From positions 124,001-188,000 of the forward strand of contig CAJXPB010000008.1 of the NCBI GenBank assembly GCA_913057905.1: a stretch of 64,000 nucleotides of DNA, given 5' to 3'. A model generated the notes under the pieces. The model was not told the DNA's origin and made no database searches. It saw only the letters and a list, made by a program, of their open reading frames with translations. Numbering within the stretch: position 1 is the stretch's first letter; each line of letters begins with the position of its first letter. This DNA comes from an uncultured Pseudomonadota bacterium. Lineage in GTDB: Bacteria > Myxococcota_A > Bradymonadia > Bradymonadales > Bradymonadaceae. The translations under genes and the position numbers were made by a program. Of the stretch, positions 33,987 through 43,221 are shown piece by piece.

Positions 33987-34982
33987 TCACGCGATGCGTT
34001 CCCGAATCTCATCGGGAATTCCGCACAGGATCCACTCGGTGCCGTCCTCTCGGCGCAGTCCGACGTGGACGAGTCCGTGGCGGCGAAGTTGGCCGAGTCC
34101 CGAGTCCGAGTTGAAGAGCATCCAGTCGGAATCGAGTTGCTCGGCCCGCGGATCGAGGAGCGAGTGGATGTTCACCGGTCCCGACTCGTCGGCCAGGTCA
34201 TGGAGGAGGTCGCGTGCGTCGTCGGAAATTTGGCGCAGCACCTCGTTGAGCGCATCCCCCGAAAGGAGGTCTTCCGCGATGGCTTCCTCCCGGTCGCCGC
34301 GAAGCGATGGCCAGCCGTCGATGCCTACCTGTTTGGCCACGGTATTGAGCTGGCCGACCGGTAGGCGTGACAGACAGTCACGTAGCTCGTTGGACGTCGG
34401 GTAGGTGTCCAAGGTCTCGTCCACGGTGAACTCATGGCCGTCGACGGTGAGAAAATCCCCCTTAATGGCCGTGACCAACGTAGCCAGGTCGCTGAGCGTC
34501 ATCTCACCCTGGCTTCGGTGGTGCGTTCGCACGGATTCCCGCGCGCGCCCCTTCAAGGATTCAGCGTTGGGCAAATCCATCTCCTGAGCATCGAAGGCCT
34601 CGGGCGACCCGGCGCGCTCGCCGGCGGCACATCTCGGATAGTCGACCCCCTCTTCGGGCCAGCTTCGCTCCTCGACGGTGAGCTCGACCTCCCGTGTGTC
34701 GCCGTCGTTGCACAGATAGCCGAGGGGCCCGTCTGACCTGCCGATGAGCTCCTCGATCGTCACGTCTTTGGCCGTCAGAGTGTGCTCCAACCCATGGCCC
34801 GGCAGACTGTAGCGCTCTCCGTTCCATCTGAAGTCGAACTGGTGGTGGGACTCCCAGCCGAAGAGCTCCTGGATGAGAAAGTGCAGTCCGCCGAGGGTCA
34901 GCTTTTCGGGCACCTCGACTTTCCGCCAGATCGGCGGCGAGTTATGGACAAGCTCGATGTGAAAGGTCAGAATCTGGCTCAC
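33987..34982 (-). CDS. Plasmid pRiA4b ORF-3-like protein
   Basis: A 331-residue protein whose N-terminal ~170 residues match the pRiA4b ORF-3 family: TFHIELVHNSPPIWRKVEVP, LGGLHFLIQELFGWESHHQFDF, then CNDGD and YPRCAAGERAGSPE. The C-terminal ~150 residues are helical and unassigned (DEALNEVLRQISDDARDLLHDLADESG region). The family is widespread in plasmid and accessory DNA; its function is unknown. The start is GTG 34982 with AAGG nearby. It is divergent from the second SEC-C gene, 32 bases apart, so the two likely share a control region. Confidence 0.82.
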   Translation of the reverse strand: MSQILTFHIELVHNSPPIWRKVEVPEKLTLGGLHFLIQELFGWESHHQFDFRWNGERYSLPGHGLEHTLTAKDVTIEELIGRSDGPLGYLCNDGDTREVELTVEERSWPEEGVDYPRCAAGERAGSPEAFDAQEMDLPNAESLKGRARESVRTHHRSQGEMTLSDLATLVTAIKGDFLTVDGHEFTVDETLDTYPTSNELRDCLSRLPVGQLNTVAKQVGIDGWPSLRGDREEAIAEDLLSGDALNEVLRQISDDARDLLHDLADESGPVNIHSLLDPRAEQLDSDWMLFNSDSGLGQLRRHGLVHVGLRREDGTEWILCGIPDEIRERIA

Positions 34983-35014
34983 GACAAACCTTCGATCGGA
35001 TAGAGGACCAAGAA

Positions 35015-36754
35015 ATGTCGGACGATGTGGGACGCAACGACCCGTGCCCCTGCGGCAGCGGGGCCAAGTACAAACATTGTTGTCTTCGCAAGCAGACAAA
35101 GAAGCGAGATTCAACGTCCAAGAGCCAGCCCGACTGGCAGGAGGAGCTGGGCGAGCACTACGAAGCAGGAAGGTGGACCGAGGCGCTGGACGTCATCGAA
35201 GAGCAGCTCCTGCCGAGTGACGATAGCCTCGATGACGTCGAAGACCGTCTTGGGCCCAAGATCCGGGAGGTGATCCGGGGCGTGCTGCTGGAAAACGCAG
35301 TCCTGACAGCGGACCTGGCAAAACAGAACGACTCGGCCGAAGAGGCCCTCGAGTTCTTCGACTTCGTCTTCGGCCGGCTCTCACATCTCGACAGTGATCT
35401 CGAGGACCAACTGAGGCGCCATCACATCGATGCTCTTGTGGTGGGTGAGCGTCACGCCGAGGCCGCCGAGCTAGTCGAGCAACTCATTGATGATCCGGAG
35501 TACCAAACCGAGCTGGTCGAGCTGCTTCGCGAGCATCCAAAACTTCAGGCGGATTACGACGGACCGCTGGAGGGGAGCTACGACACGCCCAAGGGGCGCG
35601 ACGAGTGGGATGATTTTTGGGATGCGTATCCCGGAGCCAGCCGCGACGAGTCGCTGGATATGATCGAGTCGCAGATTCGCAAGGGCAGCTACTTCGATGA
35701 AGAGTGGATCGAATCGGCGCTCCTCGAGTCCTTCGAGGAGATCGTCAACACGCCCGAGCGCGCCGAGCGGTGGCGGGGACTCGTCGAGTTGACCCGCCAG
35801 ACGTATCCCGAAGAGGTCTCCAACGTGGAGCACCATCTGATCTTCCGGGAAATCGATGCGGCGGCGCGCTACGACATGGATCTGCAGACGCCGCTCGACC
35901 GTCTCTTTGAATCGCCGATCGAGCGCATCGAGATGATCGGAGATCTGATCCCGCGGCTCGCCTACGCGGGGCGGCCCGAGGACATGACAAGCCGGCTGCG
36001 CGAGAGTGCCGAGGACGTCGACCCCCACGATGCTCGAGAATTTCTTGATGGGGCTGGATGGTGCGCTCCCTATGGCTGGTTGTGCGAGCGAGCCAATGAC
36101 GACCTGGACTGCGTCCCGGACACTGAAGACTTCGACGACGCGCTCGGGCCTCTCACGGAACATGTCATAGGTCAGATCAGAGACCGGGTCTTCGGGATCG
36201 CCCGGGGCTTCTTCGGAGAGTTCGAGACTCCAGACCCACACGATGAATCCCTGGAAACATTCGATACCATCGGCCTGCGGTTCGGGCGTCAACTGGTCGA
36301 GTCGGGCGGTCGGTTTAGCTCATGGTCAGGCCCCAAGGTGTTGTACGCGGCGACTACGCTGCAGCTATTGATCAATTCCCAAATCAAATATCCGCCGAAA
36401 CAACGCCAGACATCCAAGTACGGTGAGGGTCAGAAGATCGACCAGATTCGAAGTCATCTGCAGGATGCCTCGCCGCTGGTTCCCGACCCTGGATTTGTGG
36501 CCGAGCGCGTCCGCGACGCTGCTCTCATCAGGCCCGGCCGTCTGGGACACGGCTCCGCGATGGCGGTTCAGATCATCCTCGAATGGTTCCACTTTTTGCG
36601 CGATCACGACTTGGGCGTCTCGAAGAGGGTCACAAAGTCCATCGCTCGACACCTCCCGCCAGCCCTTCCTCGCCCGCACGAATATGCCTGGTTTGGCAAC
36701 CGCGACTTGGAAAAAGACATGCGGGAAGCCCTCGCGTCGCTCGAGTCGGTTTAA
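35015..36754 (+). CDS. Large SEC-C motif protein
   Basis: A 579-residue protein opening with GRNDPCPCGSGAKYKHCC at about residues 6-23, then a long all-helical body. Its first 150 residues resemble the other two SEC-C proteins here (EEQLLPSDDSLDDVEDRLGP; compare EPSDTSPRDVENRLGF). The rest, including GWCAPYGWLCERANDD and GRLGHGSAMAVQIILEWFHFL, has no recognised domain. No enzyme motif is visible. The ATG at 35015 lies 32 bases from the divergent pRiA4b-like gene. A zinc-binding adaptor role is inferred only from the motif. Confidence 0.82.
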   Translation: MSDDVGRNDPCPCGSGAKYKHCCLRKQTKKRDSTSKSQPDWQEELGEHYEAGRWTEALDVIEEQLLPSDDSLDDVEDRLGPKIREVIRGVLLENAVLTADLAKQNDSAEEALEFFDFVFGRLSHLDSDLEDQLRRHHIDALVVGERHAEAAELVEQLIDDPEYQTELVELLREHPKLQADYDGPLEGSYDTPKGRDEWDDFWDAYPGASRDESLDMIESQIRKGSYFDEEWIESALLESFEEIVNTPERAERWRGLVELTRQTYPEEVSNVEHHLIFREIDAAARYDMDLQTPLDRLFESPIERIEMIGDLIPRLAYAGRPEDMTSRLRESAEDVDPHDAREFLDGAGWCAPYGWLCERANDDLDCVPDTEDFDDALGPLTEHVIGQIRDRVFGIARGFFGEFETPDPHDESLETFDTIGLRFGRQLVESGGRFSSWSGPKVLYAATTLQLLINSQIKYPPKQRQTSKYGEGQKIDQIRSHLQDASPLVPDPGFVAERVRDAALIRPGRLGHGSAMAVQIILEWFHFLRDHDLGVSKRVTKSIARHLPPALPRPHEYAWFGNRDLEKDMREALASLESV

Positions 36755-36811
36755 CGACTCATCGAAGAGCCTGGGGATGTGGGGGGTAGTCTTGGATAGC
36801 GAAAATATAGA

Positions 36812-36854
36812 TCGTATATTGCGAGCTATAATTTCGTATATTGCGAAGCTATAG
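36812..36854. promoter_or_regulatory. Tandem direct repeat, 22-bp period, AT-rich
   Basis: TCGTATATTGCGAGCTATA at 36812-36830 is followed by TCGTATATTGCGAAGCTATA at 36834-36853. The offset is 22 bases, two helical turns. A degenerate third unit precedes (ATAGCGAAAATATAG from 36797). The gap 36755-37023 has no other convincing gene. The layout is that of an operator or an iteron-like site. Confidence 0.5.
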
Positions 36855-37023
36855 TTCGTTTCTGCCCGAAGCGCTTGAGATTGAAAATACCGTACCGTTC
36901 GAGTTCCTCGTCTGCGGCGGAAAGGGGGGCGCGAAGCCGCAGGATCCTTCAGATGGATTCAGAAAGCTTCTGATGTGGTTCCTCATCATCAACCAACTTC
37001 TGTAGATCTTGAGGGCCTGCTGA

Positions 37024-37392
37024 TTGGGACCTGGACGATTGGCCGCGTTGACCCGCGCCTCCCTCACCGAACAGTTCCGACTCGGTTTTCAGCGAATGCT
37101 TGGTGACGATGACACCCCGCAAGGGTGGCAGGGTCGCATCGAGGTCCGGGACTGGACCAGTTTCTATGCTGGGCTCGCCGTTCTCTGGCGCGCCGTATTG
37201 ACTATAGAGCACAAGGGATACGACGGATTCAAGGGGCAGTCGGTCCTTCAAGACGCACTTCAGAAAGCGTACGAGATACAGAGTCGAATGCCTGGAGGTG
37301 CGCCGCGCCGACCGAACTTGTCCGCCAATTCCTTTGATGGCTTGATTGGCGAATCAATCACGTATCTCGAAGACCTGTTTCCGGCGGCGTAG
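37024..37392 (+). CDS. Small hypothetical protein or gene remnant
   Basis: A frame of 122 residues opening with TTG, with an amphipathic helical look (SLTEQFRLGFQRMLGDDDTPQGW, YDGFKGQSVLQDALQKAYEIQSRMPG, LIGESITYLEDLFPAA). The stretch just upstream (36850-37003) reads protein-like in a different frame (VPFEFLVCGGKGGAKPQ, LLMWFLIINQLL). This may be the end of an older gene broken by a frameshift. The start is uncertain. No family recognised. Confidence 0.4.
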   Translation: MGPGRLAALTRASLTEQFRLGFQRMLGDDDTPQGWQGRIEVRDWTSFYAGLAVLWRAVLTIEHKGYDGFKGQSVLQDALQKAYEIQSRMPGGAPRRPNLSANSFDGLIGESITYLEDLFPAA

Positions 37393-37435
37393 GTCAATGC
37401 TGCACATTGGTGTCGGGCACCGGATAGAGCGCCGG

Positions 37436-38821
37436 TCAAGTTGTCAGGCCCGCCTGCTGCGCTTCGTCCCGGAGCGCGGGCAGCTTCTCCAGGCGGTCTT
37501 CGTACTCGGAGAAGAGCTCGTCCCAGTCCAAAAGCAGGTTCGATGATTCGACGGCCTTTCTGGCGGCCACAAGTTGGGCGCACGCGGCGCGGTAGTTCTC
37601 ACGGCCGCGTTGTTCGATGAGGGCGTCGGCTCTGGCGGTGGCCACGGCCAACACGAGGTCGGACTCACCGGCCTCTTGCGCGGCTTCCAGTAGTTGTTCG
37701 CCGGCGTCGTGCCACCGTGCGTTAGGCCATCGCTCGGCCTGTTCCCAGATGTGGACGGCGTCGGCGGGTTCGTCGAATTCCAGGTGGAAGTCGAGGACGG
37801 CGTGGGGCTGGCGCTGCGCCAAGCCGGCCAGCAGCTCCTTTTCCAGCCGCTCACCGTAGACGCCGCCTCGTTCGGCAACCTCGCGCAGCTCGATCAGGTC
37901 CTCGGCGTTGGGGTCGTCCTGCGCAACGGCCCGCACCCATGGCAGCGCCCCGTCCAAGAGTCCCCGATCGAGGTGCATTAGGGCCACGTGCAGCGGGGCC
38001 TCTGGTTGAATGCCGGGATCCTCGGGATCGGGCAGAGCGTCCGACTCCGCCAGGACCCCCAGCTCGCCGCGGTCGTAGAAGGCATAGCAGAGCGGCTTTG
38101 CGTTTTCCGGCGGCGCCTGTTTGGCCGTCTGGATGGCCGCGCCGGGCTCTCCCAGGTCGAGTTTGTGTCCAACGAGTTCCACGAATTGGCCCGTCTGCCG
38201 GCAGATGTGCTCGAACTCCCCATCCGACAACGCTCCTCCCACGTACTCCAACATCCAATGGGCCAGGGCGTGGAGGACGTCCGCCGACTCGCCGGCGTCC
38301 TCCGCCTGCTGCAGGCGGGCTTTGAACCAATCACATACGGCGGTGCGTTCGGCCTCGGTGGTCCGATCTCGAAAGGTTTCGGCGAAATAGTTTGCGTATC
38401 CGCTGAGCGTGTGGCGGAAATCTGGCTGCACCACAACCCAGAGATCGCGCAGCAGGATGGACCGAAGCTCTCGATCGTCATCTGGATCGGTTCGCCGGAA
38501 GCCCTTCGCAAGCACCTCGCCGAGCTCCCGTCGAAGTGAATCGACCGGGCGCGAGAGCCCGTGTTCACGAGCCCGCTCTCCAAGCACCTGCCCCAACGCG
38601 CCAATGCGTTGGAGTTCCCTCGGTGACCGCTCACTCCCGCCGTGGCCGCCGCCGATGCCTGCGAGTTTCAGAAGCCGTTCCCGTCGACTGTATTGTCCGG
38701 CGTTTCTACGTGAAGCCAGAATGTGGCGTGCTTTCCGCTTGGTGCTGGCGCGTGTGGTCGGGATTCTCAAAATCAGTCCAGAAAATTCAGTTCGATGAAC
38801 AGCCGCCAGTTCCTGTATCAT
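37436..38821 (-). CDS. Uncharacterised helical-repeat protein
   Basis: A 461-residue, mostly helical protein. The end (LLLDWDELFSEYEDRLEKLPALRDEAQQAGL) resembles the C-terminal helical part found in SWIM-zinc-finger-type proteins and the end of the 483-residue protein at 39662-41113 (DDYARLPAFQDELGKIL). No SWIM cysteine motif is seen. The start is placed at ATG 38821; the frame continues upstream only as the antisense of the divergent SEC-C gene. The two starts are 58 bases apart. Confidence 0.68.
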   Translation of the reverse strand: MIQELAAVHRTEFSGLILRIPTTRASTKRKARHILASRRNAGQYSRRERLLKLAGIGGGHGGSERSPRELQRIGALGQVLGERAREHGLSRPVDSLRRELGEVLAKGFRRTDPDDDRELRSILLRDLWVVVQPDFRHTLSGYANYFAETFRDRTTEAERTAVCDWFKARLQQAEDAGESADVLHALAHWMLEYVGGALSDGEFEHICRQTGQFVELVGHKLDLGEPGAAIQTAKQAPPENAKPLCYAFYDRGELGVLAESDALPDPEDPGIQPEAPLHVALMHLDRGLLDGALPWVRAVAQDDPNAEDLIELREVAERGGVYGERLEKELLAGLAQRQPHAVLDFHLEFDEPADAVHIWEQAERWPNARWHDAGEQLLEAAQEAGESDLVLAVATARADALIEQRGRENYRAACAQLVAARKAVESSNLLLDWDELFSEYEDRLEKLPALRDEAQQAGLTT

Positions 38822-38879
38822 AGGATGTGATCTGCGACACTTCACCCCTCTGCGAGCGCACAACGACGGAGTTCTTCCC

Positions 38880-39665
38880 ATGCCTGACGACACCGGACGA
38901 AACGACCCGTGCCCCTGTGGCAGCGGGGCCAAGTACAAGCACTGCTGCCTGCGCAAGAAGAACAAGCGGCGCGACCGCGATTCATGGAAGGACAAGTTCA
39001 AACGCCTCAACGACCCCGCCCTCTACGATTTCGACCGGCCCTCGCAAGAGGTCCTCGAGCCGCTGACCGAACTCTGGTCGCTGGTCGTCCAGCAGCTTCA
39101 ACCCTCGGACAAAAGCCTGACGGACGTCGAGCGGCGCCTCGGCTTTCCCTCGGCGGGCGCCCTGGCCGCACTCGTCGAAGTCCTGGCCCTCAATCACAGC
39201 CAAGGGGCCATGGATGCCGGCGAGCCTCCAGACAAGACCATCGAGTTCATCGATTCGGTATTCCACCAGTTCACCGATTTGGAGGAGGAGACCGCCACGT
39301 TGCTCCATCAGATACGCTGCGAGGCGTACTCCCGGGCCGGCCGATACGACGAGGCCTTCAAGGAGGCACAAAAGATCATCGAGCTGCGCCCCGACTCAGC
39401 CCTCGGACGCCTCTACTCCGCCGACGTTTTGCGTGACGATCCCGACGGTGATCTATCGAAGGCAGTCGCACTGCTGGAGGAGGCCGCCGAATGCCGCGAC
39501 GCCGACGAGTACACTGCCCAGAAGGAACTTGAGGACATGAAACGCCACCGCACCGAGCTGGAGGGCGAGACGGAACTTGTGCGCATGCGGGCCAAGTGCG
39601 AAAGGCTTCAGGAGGAGATCGAAATGCTCAAGTCCATGACCAAGTGGCTCGAGGAGAATCGATGA
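38880..39665 (+). CDS. SEC-C motif protein with TPR-like and coiled-coil parts
   Basis: A 261-residue protein with GRNDPCPCGSGAKYKHCC at residues 6-23 and a helical body closely paralleling the 229-residue protein at 30879 (QPSDKSLTDVERRLGFPSAGAL; AGRYDEAFKEAQKIIELRPDSALGRLYSADVL). It has an extra C-terminal coiled coil (LERLQEEIEMLK-type, residues about 220-258). The stop overlaps the start of the next gene (ATGA at 39662-39665), so they are coupled. Confidence 0.85.
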   Translation: MPDDTGRNDPCPCGSGAKYKHCCLRKKNKRRDRDSWKDKFKRLNDPALYDFDRPSQEVLEPLTELWSLVVQQLQPSDKSLTDVERRLGFPSAGALAALVEVLALNHSQGAMDAGEPPDKTIEFIDSVFHQFTDLEEETATLLHQIRCEAYSRAGRYDEAFKEAQKIIELRPDSALGRLYSADVLRDDPDGDLSKAVALLEEAAECRDADEYTAQKELEDMKRHRTELEGETELVRMRAKCERLQEEIEMLKSMTKWLEENR

Positions 39666-41113
39666 ACCCATACGTGCGTGCATTTGAAATCGTCCGGTAC
39701 TGCTACGGCAGTCCAGACGCATTCGCCCACTTCGCTTACGCTGTCGAAGATTCGGTCGGTCCGCTTCCGGCATCGGTCGACGTGTGGGGACAGGAGGTCG
39801 AACTCCTACGCGCCTTTCACGCAGCAGACTCCGCCGAGGTTCGTGCCGAGATCAAACGCGGCGACGAGTCGCGGTCGGTACCCCTCCAAGAGATCAGTGT
39901 GCCGGGGGTTTCTGGAGCCAACGAGGTGATCGATGCGTATCGGGTCTGGCGGGGGCTTCGGCCGCGGCAGCCTCTGGAAGAGCTCGACGCGCAGGTGACT
40001 GAGGGCGCCCGGAAGATCTTAGATTTTCGGCGCAAATCCGCCGACGGCGTCTACTACGCGCCGTTCTCGATCAACTCCAGGAACTTCCGCCACGTCCCTC
40101 CCGAGACGGAGAAATGGTTCAGCCAGGCGAGCGAGCTGCTGCGGTCGACCGCACAACTGGCGGACGACGCGCCGGATGCCGCCTACCGTTGTTTTTACGC
40201 GATGTTCGAGGCAATCAACTACGCGTACTCCAGCGGTGAGGTCATCTTTGCCGATGAATACGGGAACTGGATGCTTTCGGTCGACCCGAGTGAGGTCCAC
40301 ACCGCTTATCTGCGCACGATTCCCGGGTCGGCCGACCGCTCGGAGACCAGATCTGCGCTGCGCGTCAGTCGGAGTTTTCACGATCCGGAACACGACGTCC
40401 CGGTTCTACTCGACCGCGGATTCGTCGAGGTTGCGTTGGACGTCGCCGTAGACGGTGGAGCGCAGAGCTTCGATGCCGTCCGCGGGTACTTTCGCGACGC
40501 CGGCCACCAGGAAGCAGTCGAGGAACTGGCGCACCGTATTCTCGATGAGAGCCCGCCGTCGCGCGACGTTTCGAAGGTATTTGGCTGGCTAGCTGACCTG
40601 TACGCCGGGCGCGACGATCCCGACCGGCTCGTCGAGCTCTACAAGACTCGCTTTGAGTCCACTCCGACCGCCGATCGACTGGAAGAACTCTTGGGAATGA
40701 CTGCCGATCGGGACGATGCCGACACGTTACACGAAAAACTCCGCGCCACCCTGGAGCGTGAGGCGCCCACCGAGTTCGTCTCGTGGCTGATTCAACAGGG
40801 ACGAAACCGGGTGGCCTTCGACGTCTGGCGCGAACGACTCGGCCGGGGGATGACGCGTCCCATGGCGGTGGCTTTCGCCAGAGTGGACCCGCGGGCCGTT
40901 ATACGACATTTCTTGAAGGATGCGCGGAGCCAAATAGAAGGAGGAAAGCGTCGTGCTGCCTATCGGGATGTGTGTTCACGCCTCGCCACCCTTCGCGATG
41001 CGCTGCGGGAAGCAGGCGAAGCCGAACGGTGGGCCGACGTTCGAAAGACTCTGAAAGATGACTACGCGCGGCTGCCGGCTTTTCAGGATGAACTCGGGAA
41101 GATTTTGGAGTGA
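39662..41113 (+). CDS. Uncharacterised helical protein coupled to the SEC-C gene
   Basis: A 483-residue protein with no signal or membrane segment. The N-terminal ~150 residues are alpha/beta (MNPYVRAFEIVRYCYG, WGQEVELLRAFHAADSAEVRAEI). The rest is helical repeat, ending in KTLKDDYARLPAFQDELGKIL, like the end of the protein at 37436. The four-base overlap with the SEC-C gene implies joint production. Function unknown. Confidence 0.7.
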   Translation: MNPYVRAFEIVRYCYGSPDAFAHFAYAVEDSVGPLPASVDVWGQEVELLRAFHAADSAEVRAEIKRGDESRSVPLQEISVPGVSGANEVIDAYRVWRGLRPRQPLEELDAQVTEGARKILDFRRKSADGVYYAPFSINSRNFRHVPPETEKWFSQASELLRSTAQLADDAPDAAYRCFYAMFEAINYAYSSGEVIFADEYGNWMLSVDPSEVHTAYLRTIPGSADRSETRSALRVSRSFHDPEHDVPVLLDRGFVEVALDVAVDGGAQSFDAVRGYFRDAGHQEAVEELAHRILDESPPSRDVSKVFGWLADLYAGRDDPDRLVELYKTRFESTPTADRLEELLGMTADRDDADTLHEKLRATLEREAPTEFVSWLIQQGRNRVAFDVWRERLGRGMTRPMAVAFARVDPRAVIRHFLKDARSQIEGGKRRAAYRDVCSRLATLRDALREAGEAERWADVRKTLKDDYARLPAFQDELGKILE

Positions 41114-41163
41114 GGCGGGGTGCGCAACCGGACGCCGCAAAGCCTCCAAGAATATAAGCGCAT

Positions 41164-41180
41164 ACACTTACTCTAAGTGT
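41164..41180. promoter_or_regulatory. Inverted repeat in the gap before the AbiE-like region
   Basis: ACACTTA-CTC-TAAGTGT, a perfect seven-base dyad, is followed by a further half-site AAGCACTTAC. It lies between the convergent ends of the 483-residue gene and the AbiEii-like gene, so a transcription-termination or protein-binding role is possible. Confidence 0.35.
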
Positions 41181-41235
41181 AAGCACTTACTCCTGCTCAA
41201 TATGCCAGAGTCCCACAGGTGGAAGGGACGTACTT

Positions 41236-41291
41236 AGTTGACTAAATTCGCCCACTTGAAAAATGTTTCAACTCCGGTTTTTTAGTCAACT
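41236..41291. repeat. 56-bp palindromic element, copy 1 (3' end of AbiEii-like gene)
   Basis: Outer arms AGTTGACTAAA and TTTAGTCAACT are exact inverses. Inner arms TTGAAA and TTTCAA surround AATG. The element overlaps the stop codon of the AbiEii-like gene (TTA at 41282-41284 on the plus strand). Two more copies of the same layout and length lie upstream of the operon at 43222 and 43297. Confidence 0.8.
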
Positions 41292-42157
41292 TCGTCGAGT
41301 GCATCCAAAAAATCTTGGACGAATGCGTACGCGTCGGCCTCTGTGGCTTCATTGCGTTGCCCATGAACGAACTCGCTGACGGCAATCGGACCGACGGAAT
41401 CGTTGGATTCGAAACGCTCGTGAAGCGTTGAAACCGCCTCCTCAGCCGCCGGATGCTGGGCACGTAGGTATGGACTGAAAAATGAGGCGACCTCGGTCAG
41501 GTTATCATCGTAATTCCGAAGCACATAGTAGAGGTCGTAGTCGTCCTTGTCCTTTCCTCTCTTCTTCCCCGCTAGCGCTTTGAGTAGAACGAAAGCTCCT
41601 GGATTACAGACCGGAATCTCGTGACGTGCAGAGGCACCTCTCAGGGTCTGGCCTTGCAACTCCACGTGCTGGATGTTCTCAAAGGCCAACTCCAGCCCAG
41701 GCGTAACAATCGCAGAAAAATCTGCCTGTAGATGCTTCGGCCTGCCGCCCTCCGACGAGCCGTCGGAGGGCGGCATTAAGAAGTCCACCTTAATTCGGGG
41801 TTCATTCTCGCTAAACCAGCGGTGCGTCACCGTGTTGCCGTCGTCATTGGTATCTGGTTGGAAGTTCGCCGTACGGAGACGTTTGGCAATTTCAGCGTAT
41901 TTCTCGTCATCCAAGACAGCGACGGCGAATCCCAGGTCGAGGTCTTGGGTACCGACGTGTCGTTCCATCGGGCCATCTTCTGTTGGCTCTGTCTCATCGC
42001 TCGCGAGGTCGATAAGCAGGGCCGGGACCAGCCCGCCCACGATGACCATATCGTCCATGAGGGCACCGAATCGGGTCGCGACTTCCAGACAAGTGGATTT
42101 CACGAGTTCTAGATCTTCGGGCGCGTAGTCGTCTGCTGTTCGTGGTGGGTCAATCAT
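41282..42157 (-). CDS. AbiEii-like nucleotidyltransferase toxin (type IV TA)
   Basis: A 291-residue protein. The signature VIVGGLVPALLIDL at about residues 38-51 and GTQDLDLGF at 69-77 match the GS/GG...D-x-D nucleotide-binding motif of the AbiEii/AbiGii/MenA group of DNA-polymerase-beta-type nucleotidyltransferases. A later KKRGKDKDDYDLYYVLRNY segment is also typical. AbiEii-type toxins arrest growth and can abort phage infection. The gene overlaps the upstream AbiEi-like gene by eight bases, so the pair is translationally coupled. Confidence 0.82.
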   Translation of the reverse strand: MIDPPRTADDYAPEDLELVKSTCLEVATRFGALMDDMVIVGGLVPALLIDLASDETEPTEDGPMERHVGTQDLDLGFAVAVLDDEKYAEIAKRLRTANFQPDTNDDGNTVTHRWFSENEPRIKVDFLMPPSDGSSEGGRPKHLQADFSAIVTPGLELAFENIQHVELQGQTLRGASARHEIPVCNPGAFVLLKALAGKKRGKDKDDYDLYYVLRNYDDNLTEVASFFSPYLRAQHPAAEEAVSTLHERFESNDSVGPIAVSEFVHGQRNEATEADAYAFVQDFLDALDEVD

Positions 42158-43202
42158 CGGCTCTCTTCGCGCGGTCCAAATAGAGTTTTCTTACGGTCTC
42201 TGCAGCCTCGGCAGATCGCTCCGGATGGCCTCGTAGGTCGAGATAGGCCTGAACCGGATGCACGCATCGGATATCCTGTCGCTGCTCCGTTTCCTGGAAG
42301 ACCCCTTCGTCCTTCGGTGAAATGAGCCAGACGTTGGCCCCGCGAGGGTCTTCTCGAAGCCCCAGGTTTTGCTTCGCATCTTCGGTCAAGGGTTCGTTGA
42401 GATAGAAGCTCACGGTTCGGAATCGGGCGAATTCGGTGAAAAACCAGGCGGCTGCCAGTCCGGTTGCGGCGTGAGCCAGGCCTTGCTGCTCGAGGAATAC
42501 TGCGATCCTCCTCGTGAGTTCGATGCTGTCGCGCGCGGCGATGGTCCCCTTAGTGACGGCGTGCTTCGAAAAATCGTAATCCTCTTCCCATGCGTCCAGC
42601 AGGAGCTCCGGTTCTTCGGTGCCAACCCGCCGCTGTGCATCGCGCTGCACCAGCCTTCGGTCCTCGAGCCGGCTGACGATTTTGCTCGTATAGCCCTGTC
42701 CCAGGTCGGTTCGCTGCGCGACTGTTTTTTGTTGGAAGTACTCATACGGATGGGCCAGGAGGAAGCGTGCGATTCGCGAGCTCTTCGGGGCAAAGGGACT
42801 CGAGCGACGACCTCGCCCGCCAAACCGATTCGAGTTGCCCTCCACGTGGATGAGTAGATCTTCTCCTCGGATGTGAGCGTTACCCGAGAGGTCCATCCAG
42901 CTGACCCCTTCTCGCGCGCAGTGCTTCATTCCCTTGGCTCCCATATACGGAACTACAACGACCGGGATCTCCTTCTGAAGGGTGTGCTGGCCGAGTTGCT
43001 GTGTTGCCCGTGATACACTCCCCACGTCCCCAGAACGCTTGTATTCGAGGACCAAAACGTGCGGCCCCAGTTCGACAACGAGATCGAGCGAGAAATCGAG
43101 CCGCTCTACTTGTTCATGCACTGTCGCAGGACGAGTGTCGAACCACTCTACGAGCAGCTCTTGAGCGAGCCTCGCTGCATCTTTTTCGGAGGGAGCGACC
43201 AT
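42150..43202 (-). CDS. AbiEi-like antitoxin/regulator with nuclease-like N-terminus
   Basis: A 350-residue protein. The N-terminal part resembles a restriction-endonuclease-like fold (LVVELGPHVLVLEYKRSGD near residues 40-58, with an E-x-K). GVSWMDLSGNAHIRGEDLLIHVEGN follows, a phrase seen in proteins annotated as AbiEi-family antitoxins. A winged helix lies at about residues 140-185 (ARFLLAHPYEYFQQKTVAQRTDLGQGYTSKIVSRLEDRRL). The C-terminal half should contact the toxin. It likely represses the operon through the two palindromic elements 20-150 bases upstream. Whether the E-x-K site is catalytic is unknown. Confidence 0.75.
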   Translation of the reverse strand: MVAPSEKDAARLAQELLVEWFDTRPATVHEQVERLDFSLDLVVELGPHVLVLEYKRSGDVGSVSRATQQLGQHTLQKEIPVVVVPYMGAKGMKHCAREGVSWMDLSGNAHIRGEDLLIHVEGNSNRFGGRGRRSSPFAPKSSRIARFLLAHPYEYFQQKTVAQRTDLGQGYTSKIVSRLEDRRLVQRDAQRRVGTEEPELLLDAWEEDYDFSKHAVTKGTIAARDSIELTRRIAVFLEQQGLAHAATGLAAAWFFTEFARFRTVSFYLNEPLTEDAKQNLGLREDPRGANVWLISPKDEGVFQETEQRQDIRCVHPVQAYLDLRGHPERSAEAAETVRKLYLDRAKRADD

Positions 43203-43221
43203 TCTCTGTCACCCTTGTAGG

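Noticed and set aside
36849..37067. Minus-strand 72-residue frame
   Set aside because: It overlaps a plus-strand protein-like stretch, has no ribosome site and no recognisable motif.
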